64,000 bases of DNA from Symsagittifera roscoffensis (Eukaryota > Xenacoelomorpha > Acoela > Convolutidae): NCBI RefSeq assembly GCF_963678635.1, contig NC_087064.1:84249847-84313846 (forward strand). Direction: 5' to 3'. Shown here in pieces: positions 1 to 9,805 of this stretch (the first letter of the stretch is position 1; each line of letters starts with the position of its first letter). A program made the position numbers and the translations under genes. The notes beneath the pieces were generated by a model. It was not told the DNA's origin. It did not search any database and was given only the letters and a program-made list of their open reading frames with translations.

Positions 1-1
1 C

Positions 2-3000
2 CGCAGCCCGGGTGCTGTAAATACGGGGGGCTCACCCACGTCACGTAGATGGCCTAGTTTCAAGAAAGCTCTTCCTTTCACTCGATCTATTAGTGGGGAC
101 CGTTTAGACCGAAGACAAAAGCGAGAAAAACGTGTTCAAACACAGTCTGCCATATTTCGTGGATCAAACATAGGCAGCACAGGCTATTCTGGCGCGAGTG
201 ACACAAACTTCAGCAGACTTACTTCACTTCTTTCATTCAATCCTCAAAATCAATCAAAATCCAACCCAACACAAAAAGCCACGCAGGGTAACCGCAACGT
301 CAATAGTTCTGATATTCGAAACTCACCTTCAAGTGATTTGACAAGAACTGAGTCATATATGGGTGCCAGCGCCAACGACTCCCAATATCCCAGTCTGCTG
401 GACGAAAGCGACGAGTTTAACAACAGTCAAGTAACTACTTCACGCGAGGCGCGTGAGCAAAGAATGACTCAGCGTGCTCGGGATGTTCTCATGGATGATT
501 TATATACTATGTTTGTGCAGCGTGAAAGATGCGGGGCCGACTTCAAGTTCAAATGCGGCACTAAGATTTTCAAGTGTCATCGTTCATTTCTGATGGCCCG
601 CATGAGGATTTACTACTCGGGTCTGGGCGACAAAATTGGTATCGTGACTCTGCCTAAACATTTCCAACCAGATGCTTTCGAAGGTTAGTTCGTAAATACT
701 CAATCAGAAACTACGTAAACAGAAAAGCAAACCACAACCTTGAATTAGATTATTATTGAGATAACTTATAATAAGAGGTAGGGTTTGAGTTTAATAAATT
801 CAGTCTGCCTTGAAAACATTTCCGGAAAAGTAAATCCTTTATTGATTACCAAAATAGGTCTTATTTCATAAAAACTTAATCATAAAATTTCAATAAGTAT
901 CTGAAGTATCTAAAAATGAAGTATTCAACAAATGTAACTAGCCCATCAAAATCTTTTTCAAAACTAAATTTCAACATCTCTGCATGTTCGGAATTTCTGT
1001 ACCATTGTACATAAAAAAACAATCATTTTTTAACAATACATACTGTTTACCATTTTAGAAATAGGGAAATGCCGGAACCCGACCAAAAAATCAGTATATT
1101 AAAAAACAATTCATGTTTTTGGGTGTCAAATAGCTATTTGCTTATAATGAATGTTTCAATAGCCCCTTTTGAAAATCCATATTCTGCTGAAATATTTTCA
1201 GCATCCAGAATCTCGAAACAATTCTTTCAAATGCAAATCAAAATCACAACAAATATCAAGATAAACTTTTTTCACAGTAGCTAATCAAGTATTTCAAATC
1301 AGCAACTATAAAAAGCTATAATGAAAACAAAAAACGACCAAACTTTGCTCTCGAATAAGTTGGCGATATTTAAATCAATTGGTGAACGATACTGAAACTA
1401 ATATTATTTTCAGTATCGCTCACTAATTGATTTAAAGGTGAAGTTACTCGAACAAAGCATGGTATTTTTCGGAAGAGAAAAACATCTACAAAACAATCAA
1501 TTTAAAAAAATGATTGAACCGTAGATAATCATGAGGTTTCGAAAAAAAATTAATGAGCTTTTTATATTCTGTGCCAAGGACAGTTCGTTGCTGTCCAACT
1601 AGCACAGAGAGTTCTGGCCATAAAAAACTTGTTTGATTTTGGTACAACTAAAGGATCCCAATGAAAGCCTAGAACATAGTCAGATCCGCAAGTAAAAGTA
1701 ATTTAGGCAGGTTTGACCAGTTTTCTTCGAAGATAAATAAAAAAAGCAAAATGATGGCTCACAAATTTATATTCTCGAGAAGGCGCTAAAGGAAACTTCG
1801 TTCATTATTTTGATGTGACAAAAATAAGTACGCTTATCGTCCTATTATAAACTTACTTGCTTGCTTTATTCGCTCGAAATTGAACAAAAAAAAATCAAAA
1901 ATTTCAAATTGTTTTTCTCAGACACAGAGAAAAACAAGTAAGATTTGTAGGAAAAGTTAACTAAGGAACAAAGTCCAGTTCCCGATACCAAGACACTTGC
2001 TTACGCAACTTGAATTAAACTTAAAAACAAATACAAAGTTGAACCGCAAAAGATCCAATTTGGCGTGGTCAAAATTTCAGACTTTTTCCCAAAACAAATC
2101 ATCTCGACTTATCTTTACTACTTCACTACGTACCTAGACACTTGACAAAGGATGATAGTAATTCGTTCAATCCACTGGGAACTGAAAAACTAAATCAAAT
2201 TTGTGAACCGCCATGCATCTTGTAGAAGCGCCATTTTTTTTACTGCTGAGGAGCGCAATTTCAGCCTCACCTGAGAAATGAATTTAATGAACAAGCCTCC
2301 AAATATATCAAAACAAAGCCATCAAATCTAACTTCAAAGCTTCTTCGTGACAAACTATACGACTGAAATAACTAAAACTCACTTGGTATATTATCACTTG
2401 AAAATCTATTTCCAGTTTCAACATTTAATATTTCAACATTTAGGTAGTTAAGTCGTTTTTTTAAGCAAACTCGGATTAATTAGCTAGTTCCTAAGAACAT
2501 AGCTAAACTGACAGCTAGAAAAGAATAATGAACGAAAAAGTAAACCTAAAAAAAACATTGACCTAGTGGAAAAATCTCAACTTTTGAATATCAAACAAAA
2601 AATATATGGCCTTAAAGCTCTTTGAATTTCAAGGGAAATTTATAAATGGCAATTTTTTGAGAAAACTGGATTACTACGAAAAGTTTTTATTCCGCTGGGA
2701 AATCTGTAAACTAAATTCCACTTTCGATACTAGAAACCGATCATGTTTTATTTCGCGCCATTTCAGCTTTCATAAATGAGGGTGCAAAAAAAACGAACAC
2801 TCGAAGACAAAGTTCCTCGCTACTTTCTCTATTTCATCCGCTCTTCGCTACATTTGTTTCACTGCCTTTGGGTTTTTTAGAAGGTAACGGAAGCTTTTGA
2901 TGAATTAATTTTTTAGAAAATAGCTGAAATTAATCAAAACCAATGCAAACTCCCTGAACATAATCAAAACCAATGCCAACTCCAAAGCATATTGTCAAGA

Positions 3001-3651
3001 AAATGACGCATGCTATACAAAATGGACATTTTGGCAATTAGAAAAAACGATCTTTTCAGCGGTGCTGATGTATATCTACACGGCCAAGTTGCCAGTCGGC
3101 TTCACCCAGATGGCTCTGGGAATCCTTCCCATTTCCAACTACTTCTCCTGCGACGACCTCATCAACAGGTGCGAGCTGGAACTGGTAAACAATCTGCAGC
3201 CAGAGAATGCAGTCACCACCCTGGATGTGGCCAGGAAAGAATCCAGGGAACATCTCCAATACAAAGCTGCGAAATTCATCAAAGTATACCTTTCTTCTTT
3301 CCCAAAAACTGAATACTACAATAGAGCATTGGATGAGTGATAGAAATCAATATTTCAAATTCAAACAAACTGCAAACACAGTAAAAAAAATTGGCCATTC
3401 GTTTTTTAACATCGCTGCTATTTTTTCAGAAAAATATCGACTCAGTCAGGAGAACGGAAAGCTACCGGGCCTTCCTGGATGCAGATGAGGGGAACTGTCG
3501 ACTGCTACTCGACATTGTCACTCAGACTCTGAAGCGACCGACAAGTGTCTGCAGCAACCCAGGGTCACCATCGCCACCACCTTACGACCCGAGCGCACCC
3601 GCGTCCCGATTCTCGCTATCTGACAACGCCGAGTGCTTCATTCCAATCTGA
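2..3651 (+). CDS. BTB/POZ-domain protein, 3' part (three exons in window, 5' end missing)
   Basis: Exon 1 is open from the window edge to 683 (donor GTTAGT at 684). Exon 2 is 3060-3283, after acceptor TTTTCAG and before donor GTATAC. Exon 3 is 3430-3651, after TTTTTTCAG, and ends in TGA. The phases join cleanly: 683 contributes one base to an Ala codon completed by 3060-3061, and exons 2 and 3 join in phase 0. The N-terminal part is Ser/Asn-rich and low complexity. The BTB fold begins near base 495, with the family-typical CGADFKFKC and KCHRSFLMAR segments, and runs across the intron into AVLMYIYTAKLP and an alpha-helical tail. BTB domains mediate dimerisation or cullin-3 binding, but no Kelch, MATH or zinc-finger partner domain is visible here, so the role is open. 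Intron 1 is long (2376 bp) and AT-rich with repeat debris; intron 2 is 146 bp. An AATAAA follows the stop by 185 bp. The true start lies upstream of the window. Confidence 0.85.
1341..1460. repeat. Imperfect inverted repeat (hairpin, MITE-like) in BTB intron 1
   Basis: The arm at 1341-1397 (with AAATCAATT and GATACTGAAA) is followed after about 12 bp by its imperfect reverse complement at 1410-1460 (TTTCAGTATC, AATTGATTTAAA, then ACTCGAACAAAG). The outer parts of the arms also pair, with mismatches. No flanking target duplication was recognised, so this is either an old foldback element or a local palindromic duplication. No coding potential was seen in it. Confidence 0.6.
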
Positions 3652-3835
3652 ACTTTGCAGACAAATCAAAGTCAAATTAAAACAATACATCAAACACTTA
3701 GTGCTTTAACCTAACCAATTCATACCGACTCGCCTAGTTTAGAGTGAACTCACAATGGTCGATGTTGCTACCGTGTCTATTAGAGAAAATTAAATGTTAT
3801 GCTGTGTTAGTTGGAAAAATGTCATCATTTAGATA

Positions 3836-3841
3836 AATAAA
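3836..3841 (+). terminator. AATAAA polyadenylation signal of the BTB gene
   Basis: An AATAAA lies 185 bp downstream of the BTB stop, in the 357-bp space between the convergent BTB and ADA2-type genes. The rest of that space is AT-rich 3' UTR-like sequence with no further ORF. Confidence 0.6.
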
Positions 3842-4008
3842 TTTACTTTTCTAGTGAATGTTTGAATTTAATTTGAGCAAAAACAAGTCTAATTGAACGC
3901 AGGCTACTTCAAGTTCAAATTGTTCTAAGCAAATTGAGGGTACAAAATTTGACACGTTTTCTTGAGAATTTCAATAAAATTAAATGTTTAGCATCTTCTG
4001 ATAGAAGA

Positions 4009-5238
4009 TTAAGATGATGACGGTATTAACCCACTGAGATGAAGGAAATCCGCTACTTTCTTGTTCACGCCTTCTTTATCTCGGAACCTTGCTCTGACGT
4101 CATCGAACGAGTTTCCGTCGCCTATTTTTTTGAGTAAATTCAACTTGATAGTAATATACTTGGCAGGTTTTATTTCATACCTGTCACAGAACTGTTCCTC
4201 CTCTTTGCTGAGATTGTCGTGTCCGTTTTCGCACGATTTGTGTTCACCACCTGCTCCAACTGATGAACTCCTGGTTGAACTACTTGAAACCTCATGTTCC
4301 AACTGCTTTCTGACCTCTTTGTCTACTTCGGCCGCCGCGAAACTTTCCCGCAGCATTGCTTCGCCACAATCTTCCAAGGTTCTACAGCCACGTTTGCGGA
4401 AGAACTGCAGACACTTCAGTTGAGCTCTAACTTTTCTTTCTTCGGACAAATCTCGAAACAATTGGTTCGCCTCAGATTCACAAATTGTCTGAAGAAAAGC
4501 CAGAGCAGCTGATTTATCTGCATCAGTAGTATTTGCAGTTTCAGTGCTACTTATAATTTCATTCCATACTTTACTTTTTTCTCTGTAGAACCCCCGAATG
4601 TCGCCTGATTTTTGAGTTGAACTGCTATTTTTGGAAGAACTCGAACTGGCTTCTTTGGTTTCTCTGAAGAATTCTGGTATGACTGAGTAATCGTGTGCAA
4701 CATCATGCCTCCTTTGACGCTCTGTGATTCTTCGTCTAAACATGTGAACTTGGGCGACTTTGAGCTCGAATTGTAACGAGTGCATCTCCATGTCAAAGCA
4801 TCCAGGGTCACCAAATGGACTCAAATCTGCTATATCAGTTTCAGCCGCATTGTCGTAATCTAATTCAAAGTCGTCTCTTAACGGTAAATATGCCATCAAC
4901 TGTTGTTGTTCTCTTTCCACACTTGTTTTTCTCCCAACAATCATATCTTTGAGAGGGTCACAACCTTCACTGTAGTTTATTGCACTATCATACACAGTTC
5001 CAAATTGCTCCGCAGACAAGGTCTCGTCTCCTATGTTGGAACTAACGTACGTTTCCTCGAAGTGATTGAAGGCCTCTTGAGGGGACCTGGTTGCAATGAG
5101 TTTTGATACATCTTCCCAGTTGCCCAATCCGAAATGCTCGATGGCTTCTAACAAAGCTACTTCTTCTCTAGCAGTCCAATCGCAACACTCGTACAAGACA
5201 AACTCGCCACGGCCACATTCCTTTTTTTTAACAGACAT
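4009..5238 (-). CDS. TADA2B: ADA2-type transcriptional adaptor (SANT + SWIRM), ZZ finger not seen
   Basis: The ORF is 409 codons without introns. ADA2 proteins are subunits of SAGA/ATAC-type histone acetyltransferase complexes that stimulate GCN5. Residues ~18-65 form a SANT/Myb domain (WTAREEVALLEAIEHFGLGNW). Residues ~115-190 carry the ADA2 hallmark LPLRDDFELDYDNAAE and the RRRITERQRR helix. Residues ~345-409 read as a SWIRM domain (KPAKYITIK, VADFLHLSGLI). The C-terminal wording is closer to TADA2B than to TADA2A. Family members normally begin with a ZZ zinc finger immediately before the SANT domain, and none is present here. The ATG sits one base after a textbook acceptor (polypyrimidine run plus CAG at 5240-5242), so either a ZZ exon lies further upstream or the mRNA is trans-spliced and truncated. 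I found no ZZ-like Cys pattern upstream on the minus strand as far as the SHPK gene. The gene is convergent with the BTB gene. Confidence 0.85.
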   Translation of the reverse strand: MSVKKKECGRGEFVLYECCDWTAREEVALLEAIEHFGLGNWEDVSKLIATRSPQEAFNHFEETYVSSNIGDETLSAEQFGTVYDSAINYSEGCDPLKDMIVGRKTSVEREQQQLMAYLPLRDDFELDYDNAAETDIADLSPFGDPGCFDMEMHSLQFELKVAQVHMFRRRITERQRRHDVAHDYSVIPEFFRETKEASSSSSKNSSSTQKSGDIRGFYREKSKVWNEIISSTETANTTDADKSAALAFLQTICESEANQLFRDLSEERKVRAQLKCLQFFRKRGCRTLEDCGEAMLRESFAAAEVDKEVRKQLEHEVSSSSTRSSSVGAGGEHKSCENGHDNLSKEEEQFCDRYEIKPAKYITIKLNLLKKIGDGNSFDDVRARFRDKEGVNKKVADFLHLSGLIPSSS

Positions 5239-5262
5239 TCTGAAGAGAGAGAGAGAGACAGA
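5239..5262 (-). promoter_or_regulatory. Strong 3' splice acceptor just before the ADA2 ATG
   Basis: Read on the minus strand, a CT-rich tract ends in CTCTTCAG one base before the ATG. It fits a cis-splice acceptor for a missing upstream exon or an SL trans-splice site. The plus strand shows the same tract as a GA repeat, so a chance microsatellite cannot be excluded. Confidence 0.5.
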
Positions 5263-5898
5263 CAGACATTGGTAACAACATAGCCAACAGACAGTTAGAA
5301 AAAAGTAAATGAACGCAAGGGAAATGAAAAAAATATATATTTCTCTGAAAAAACTTGTAACTTAAAAGAAAAAACGTATGGCCCTTAGGTCTTCAGATTT
5401 CAAGAATAATTTATCATTGACACTTTTTAGATAAAATATCTCACTTTGAAAAAAAAATTCTGATTACGCTAGGAAACCTAAAACTGAAATCCTTTCTCGA
5501 AATTAGAAGTATATGACGCTTTTCGTGACCTTAAAACTTTTGCTGTTCGATAGTGGAGTTTGCCTTCCTTTTAACAAAAGAAATGAACTAAACACAAAAA
5601 TCAGAACACAGACCGTGAGAAAAAAATCAAAAATGTGTGTAAGTGGAGATCGCAATTTGCCCTCCTACTGGCAAATGAGCTTGAAAATAAATCAAAAGTC
5701 AAGCCAGATAACAGCAAATGTGGCGAGAAAAAAATGATTACTTTTCCTTAAAAAAAAACAAAAAAATCATCAAGACCTATTTTTGAATTCAATATCTCAC
5801 CAAATCAAATTTTGTAAACTAGGGGCCCAGCTGAAAGCTGGAGAGACCTGTTTGATTATTTTAATATTGATTATTTTAAAATTGTTTTAAAATTTCAG

Positions 5899-6037
5899 GT
5901 TTCTCAAGTCGATAGCGCCCTTCCTACGCAAAAAAAGTGAAAGAGAAGCTTATGCATTCATTGGTAACGCTTTGGTAAACAATGTGAATAATTATTCACT
6001 AGAATTAAGTGAAATGTGTGTTTCACAAACCAGCTAA
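5899..6037 (+). CDS. Candidate terminal exon of an unrecognised gene
   Basis: After acceptor AATTTCAG (ending 5898) an open frame of 45 codons runs to TAA at 6035-6037. An AATAAA at 6047-6052 follows 9 bp after the stop. The peptide is mixed and charged and I do not recognise it. No matching upstream exon was identified between 5240 and 5898, which makes this weak. Chance remains possible in AT-rich DNA. Confidence 0.22.
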
Positions 6038-6124
6038 CATTAATGAAATAAAGTATTTTTCATTTTTCTAACGACTCTTTAATTTTCGAATTAGTTAAAT
6101 TTTGTCCAAGCATTGCAAATATGA

Positions 6125-6309
6125 CTATAATATGTTGACTATAACTGACATCACAAAAACGTTCTGGAACAAACCGACCTGATTAAAGAGAACTAGCGTA
6201 ACTCGTGCAACTTCTCGTTGGACTTCTTCGAACCATACAAAAAAACTTAACACAAAGCCAATAGCACCAAGCAAAAGCGAGAAAACGTTAGCATAGCGGA
6301 TTCCATTGT
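6125..6309 (-). CDS. Candidate terminal exon encoding a hydrophobic segment
   Basis: On the minus strand an acceptor-like TATTTTTTAG ends at 6310. It is followed in phase 2 by 60 open codons to TAG (6125-6127). The peptide begins NGIRYANVF, has a membrane-helix-like stretch and then an EEVQREVARV helix. The upstream exons were not found; the region just upstream is a tandem repeat. No AATAAA was seen downstream on this strand. The function is unknown. Confidence 0.2.
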
Positions 6310-6378
6310 CTAAAAAATATACACAATAAGTATATTGAATCTTTGTTCCAATGCCAAAAAACTTTTAAAAAAACTTTT

Positions 6379-7240
6379 CCTAAGTGTACAGCTCTTCCCC
6401 GAGACAAATTAAGGACCAGCCGCTTGGGCAGGGGAGTTTCCTACAACCTGGTCTATCGATTAAACCCTTAATCCCAAATCTGGATGGGTAGTTTTTGAAG
6501 AAATCGAAAAAGTTTGAAAAAATGGCCTAAAAACCGAAAAATTGACTATTCCTAAGTGTATAGCTCTTCCCCTAGACAAATTAGAGACGAGCCGTTTGTG
6601 TAGGGGGGGTTCCTACAACCTGGTCTATCGATTAAACCCTTAATCCCAAATCTGGAAGGGTAGTTTTTGAGAAAATCGGAAAGATTTGAAAAAAGGCCAA
6701 AAAAGTCAAAAAAGTGACTTTTCCTAAGTCTATAGCTCTTCCCCTAGGCAAGTTAAGGACCAGCCGCTTGTGCATGGGAGTTTCCTACAACCTGGTCTAT
6801 CGATTAAACCCTTAATTCCAAATCTGGAAGGGGTAGTTTTTGAGAAAATCGGAAAGATTTGAAAAAAGGCCAAAAAAGTCAAAAAAGTGACTTTTCCTAA
6901 GTCTATAGCTCTTCCCCTAGGCAAGTTAAGGACCAGCCGCTTGTGCATGGGAGTTTCCTACAACCTGGTCTATCGATTAAACCCTTAATCCCAAATCTGG
7001 ACGGGTAGTTTTTGAGCAAATCGAAAATTTCCGAAAAAATGGGCAAAAAGTGAAAAAAGTACCGAGTTGTGAAGCTTTTCTAAGACCGTAGGGGGTGGGG
7101 TAGGGTAAAAATTGCCCTAAATTTCAACCAGGCAGGTAAGTGAAACGCTACTGAATCCATTGGTACCACTTTTATGAGAATCTGACGGGTAGTTTTTTGG
7201 GAAAGCGAATTTTTCGAAAAAGCGTCTCAAAAAAAAAAAA
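6379..7240. repeat. Tandem repeat, ~172-bp unit, four good copies plus a decayed fifth
   Basis: Copies begin with CCTAAGT at 6379, 6551, 6723 and 6896, a period of 172-173 bp. Each holds the same landmarks in order: AGCTCTTCCCC, a GACCAGCCGC-like stretch, CTACAACCTGGTCTATCGAT, AAACCCTTAAT, GGTAGTTTTTGA, then an A-rich tail. A divergent fifth copy runs from about 7066 to 7240 and ends in an A-rich stretch (7231-7258). The second, third and fourth copies are nearly identical over long stretches, pointing to recent unequal exchange. It is non-coding and satellite-like. Confidence 0.85.
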
Positions 7241-7258
7241 AATAAAAAAAAAAAAAAA

Positions 7259-9026
7259 CCAGATCTCATCTGGAAAAAAAAACGTTTTCATAATACCTGT
7301 TTAATAAATCAAACAGGAATTATTTCAAACTGTAGCATTGACTCCGTTTCGTTCTGCTGCGCTCACATTCGTCACGAGTGGTATAAGGCGCGCAAATCAG
7401 TGTGTTGCCGCTAATATTACCTACACTGACAGAGATTTGTTCCATTGTTTTATTCAGGTGGCGAGTTGTGTGTTTCAAACCAAATTTGCGATTACGCAGC
7501 TCAAGTAGCTAGAAACTTCCGAACAGTTTCGAATATGGAAACAATGACAATTCAAAAATTTAGAACAATTCCAAGAGTTACATTCGCTTTGTCACTTGTT
7601 CTTTCACGTTCACCATTACCTTTAGCCATTTCAAAAAACTACACATTAAAAACTTAGACTTCGAGCTGCCGTTTGCTCTATACAGTCTTAAAGTTCAAAA
7701 GTTGTTAAAAAATCGAATCACGACAAAAAGGGCTCAATGCGATCTACACGTGGTCCATGTGGAGCTTCGGACCACTTTCAATATCGCACAAACATAATAG
7801 TCTTGCAAGCTAGCAGACAGAAAGTCGAAGAAAAGCCACTAAATTGAAAAAAAAGCAAAAATAATTCGAAAAATCGCAACTACAAAACTTTCAAAGTTTT
7901 TTCTGCAATGATGTTTAACGAGGAAAACAACTGCAGAAACAAATAAGCACTCAAAGCCATTTATTGAGCGGTAACTAGGCCGGCACAAATTCTGTAGGTT
8001 CCCGTTGAGTTGAATCGAAAACTAAGTTAATGACATGAAATTTCTGAAATTCTAAATAGTCAAGTTCAGAATAAAATAAGAAATAACAAGTTAAGAATAG
8101 AACGGCCAAGAAATTCTGCATTCACAAGAAAGGGATCTTAAGCCTTTTTTCACGTGATATCTTTTGCTGAGAGAGCTTATGTCATGTGATCCTGTGCCAT
8201 GGTACTTTCTGGTTTTAATGTCAAAATTACCACAAATATTTTATACGTTTGCCTCAGATGATGCTTACATTGACTAAAACGTGTCGTGAATCATTACCTT
8301 GATAGACGCTAGTTGAACCAAAATTAAAAATTTTGCCATGAAAAAATTTGAAGAAAAAAATTTGAAACCCGACTATGATAAACGAAAAATTAAACATTTA
8401 ATTTCATTTCAAACAACGCAAATTGAGGTGCTAATCTAATTCAATCAAATCAGAATATTCGAGGCCAAATAAACAAACCAAATTTAGTAAAATTAGCAGT
8501 TACAGGAAATAAAGAAAAACACGTATAAGTGCAATAAAAACCACTTGCAGCTCAAGAAAAATCCGAGGCAACTAGGTTAACAAAACATAAGCAGCCAAAC
8601 AAAAGACAGACCATTTGCTTTAAATGGATTCTTTTTCGCTTGAAAAAAAAAGAACTGATCTTGGCCAGATTCAAACCCAGGACATTTGTCGGCCCAGGCG
8701 AAAAACTGCAAAAACTCAATATTCAAAAGCACGCACGATCCATCGATCCTCAAACATCATAAATCACTAAATTAACACAGAGGCGAAAAGAGAGCTTCGC
8801 GCCACTTGTAATACAAAACTGAATGACTACAACTAATTGCACATCAACGGACAAATCGAATAATAAAAGCTTAAAAATGTTTTTTGTTTAGTGTAAAATT
8901 CCAAAAGAAACGAAATTTTGGAAGGAATTACTGCAACTTTAAAACTTTTACAAACAGAGGCGAAGGGAAGCCTCCCACTTCTTGCGATATACGACATAAA
9001 TAGCTAATTGACAGAAACCGGCATGA
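7259..9026. other. AT-rich intergenic DNA, no confident gene
   Basis: A 70-codon frame after an acceptor-like ATTCAG at 7454-7459 (to about 7657, +) has no recognisable content, polyadenylation signal or partner exon, so it is not called. A degenerate direct repeat starting ACAGAGGCGAA occurs near 8776 and again near 8952, just upstream of the SINE. A B-box-like GGTTTGAATC is present on the minus strand near 8674-8684 without a convincing A box. Confidence 0.5.
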
Positions 9027-9265
9027 GCAGCCGTGCCCGAGTGGTTAAGACGCGGAGCCTTTAACACAAACGTCGAGGATTCGAATCCCGCTTCCGTCTT
9101 GATTGGAGGAGTCCCAGTGTCATCCGCCTCCTCAAGGATTGCAAAATGGATTGCATCTCTCTCCTCCGCGGAGAAAAGGCTCAAGCGTGAGTGGTGGGAG
9201 TTGGGCTGGAGGCTAATTACAGAAATAGGCAAAGAAAGCTTCGAGACTAAGTAACAATAATAAAA
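9027..9265 (+). mobile_element. tRNA-derived SINE
   Basis: The head has RNA polymerase III internal promoter elements: A box TGCCCGAGTGGTTAAGACG at 9034-9052 (typical of Ser/Leu class tRNAs) and B box GGATTCGAATCC at 9077-9088. The acceptor stem pairs poorly and a ~170-bp unrelated body follows, ending in an AATAATAAAA tail. This is the layout of a SINE rather than a working tRNA gene. No clear target duplication was found. The two reading frames across it are by-products. Confidence 0.7.
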
Positions 9266-9741
9266 TTTAGGTTCGAAAAAGCTCAAATTCAATTTTGATT
9301 TGGAAATGACATTCGCTGCTCTTATCCTACTCGAAGCTGTAAATGAGTCTGAAAAGCTTTAAGCTCATCTATAAGTTCTTGAATATATTTGAAATAACAA
9401 GAGAAAACCCATCCTAACCATAGTTCCTTCACCATCGTTGTCTAGTACATGTATTAAAAAAATCTACTACTCCTACTAGGTTTCAATACCTTTTGGTGAT
9501 CGCAAACGCAATCAGTGCATAATTCAACCTGGAAATTGCTGGCAGGTTTTTTGAAATATTTGGCGTCACTAAAAAGTTGCCTTATTTGGACCATACATAA
9601 TTAAGGTATTTGACTTAAGAGCCTCCTTATCTTTCAGTATATTAGATCACATCACTTTGATGACACATACGAATAAAATCCGTGATCATAAACTCTTTAA
9701 AACTAAAAATGGAAAGCTAAAATAACACATACCATGAATTT
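9266..9741. other. Intergenic DNA with nothing recognisable
   Basis: AT-rich sequence between the SINE and the 3' end of the sedoheptulokinase gene. No ORF, tandem repeat or RNA gene was seen. Confidence 0.5.
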
Positions 9742-9747
9742 TTTATT
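9742..9747 (-). terminator. AATAAA polyadenylation signal of the sedoheptulokinase gene
   Basis: TTTATT on the plus strand, read as AATAAA on the minus strand, lies about 60 bp beyond the SHPK stop codon. Confidence 0.55.
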
Positions 9748-9805
9748 GAGGAGTTATACTTCTAAAGCATTTATAAATAAATCTTCGAAATACTTTAACT
9801 AAATA

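Noticed and set aside
1069-1284. 71-codon frame in BTB intron 1
   Set aside because: AT-driven open frame inside an intron, with no splice context or recognisable domain.
8660-8790. Minus-strand tRNA gene or second SINE near a GGTTTGAATC box
   Set aside because: There is no convincing A box or acceptor stem, and the B box deviates from consensus.
9027-9110. Functional tRNA-Ser/Leu gene
   Set aside because: A and B boxes are good but the acceptor stem does not pair well, and a SINE-type body with an A-rich tail follows.
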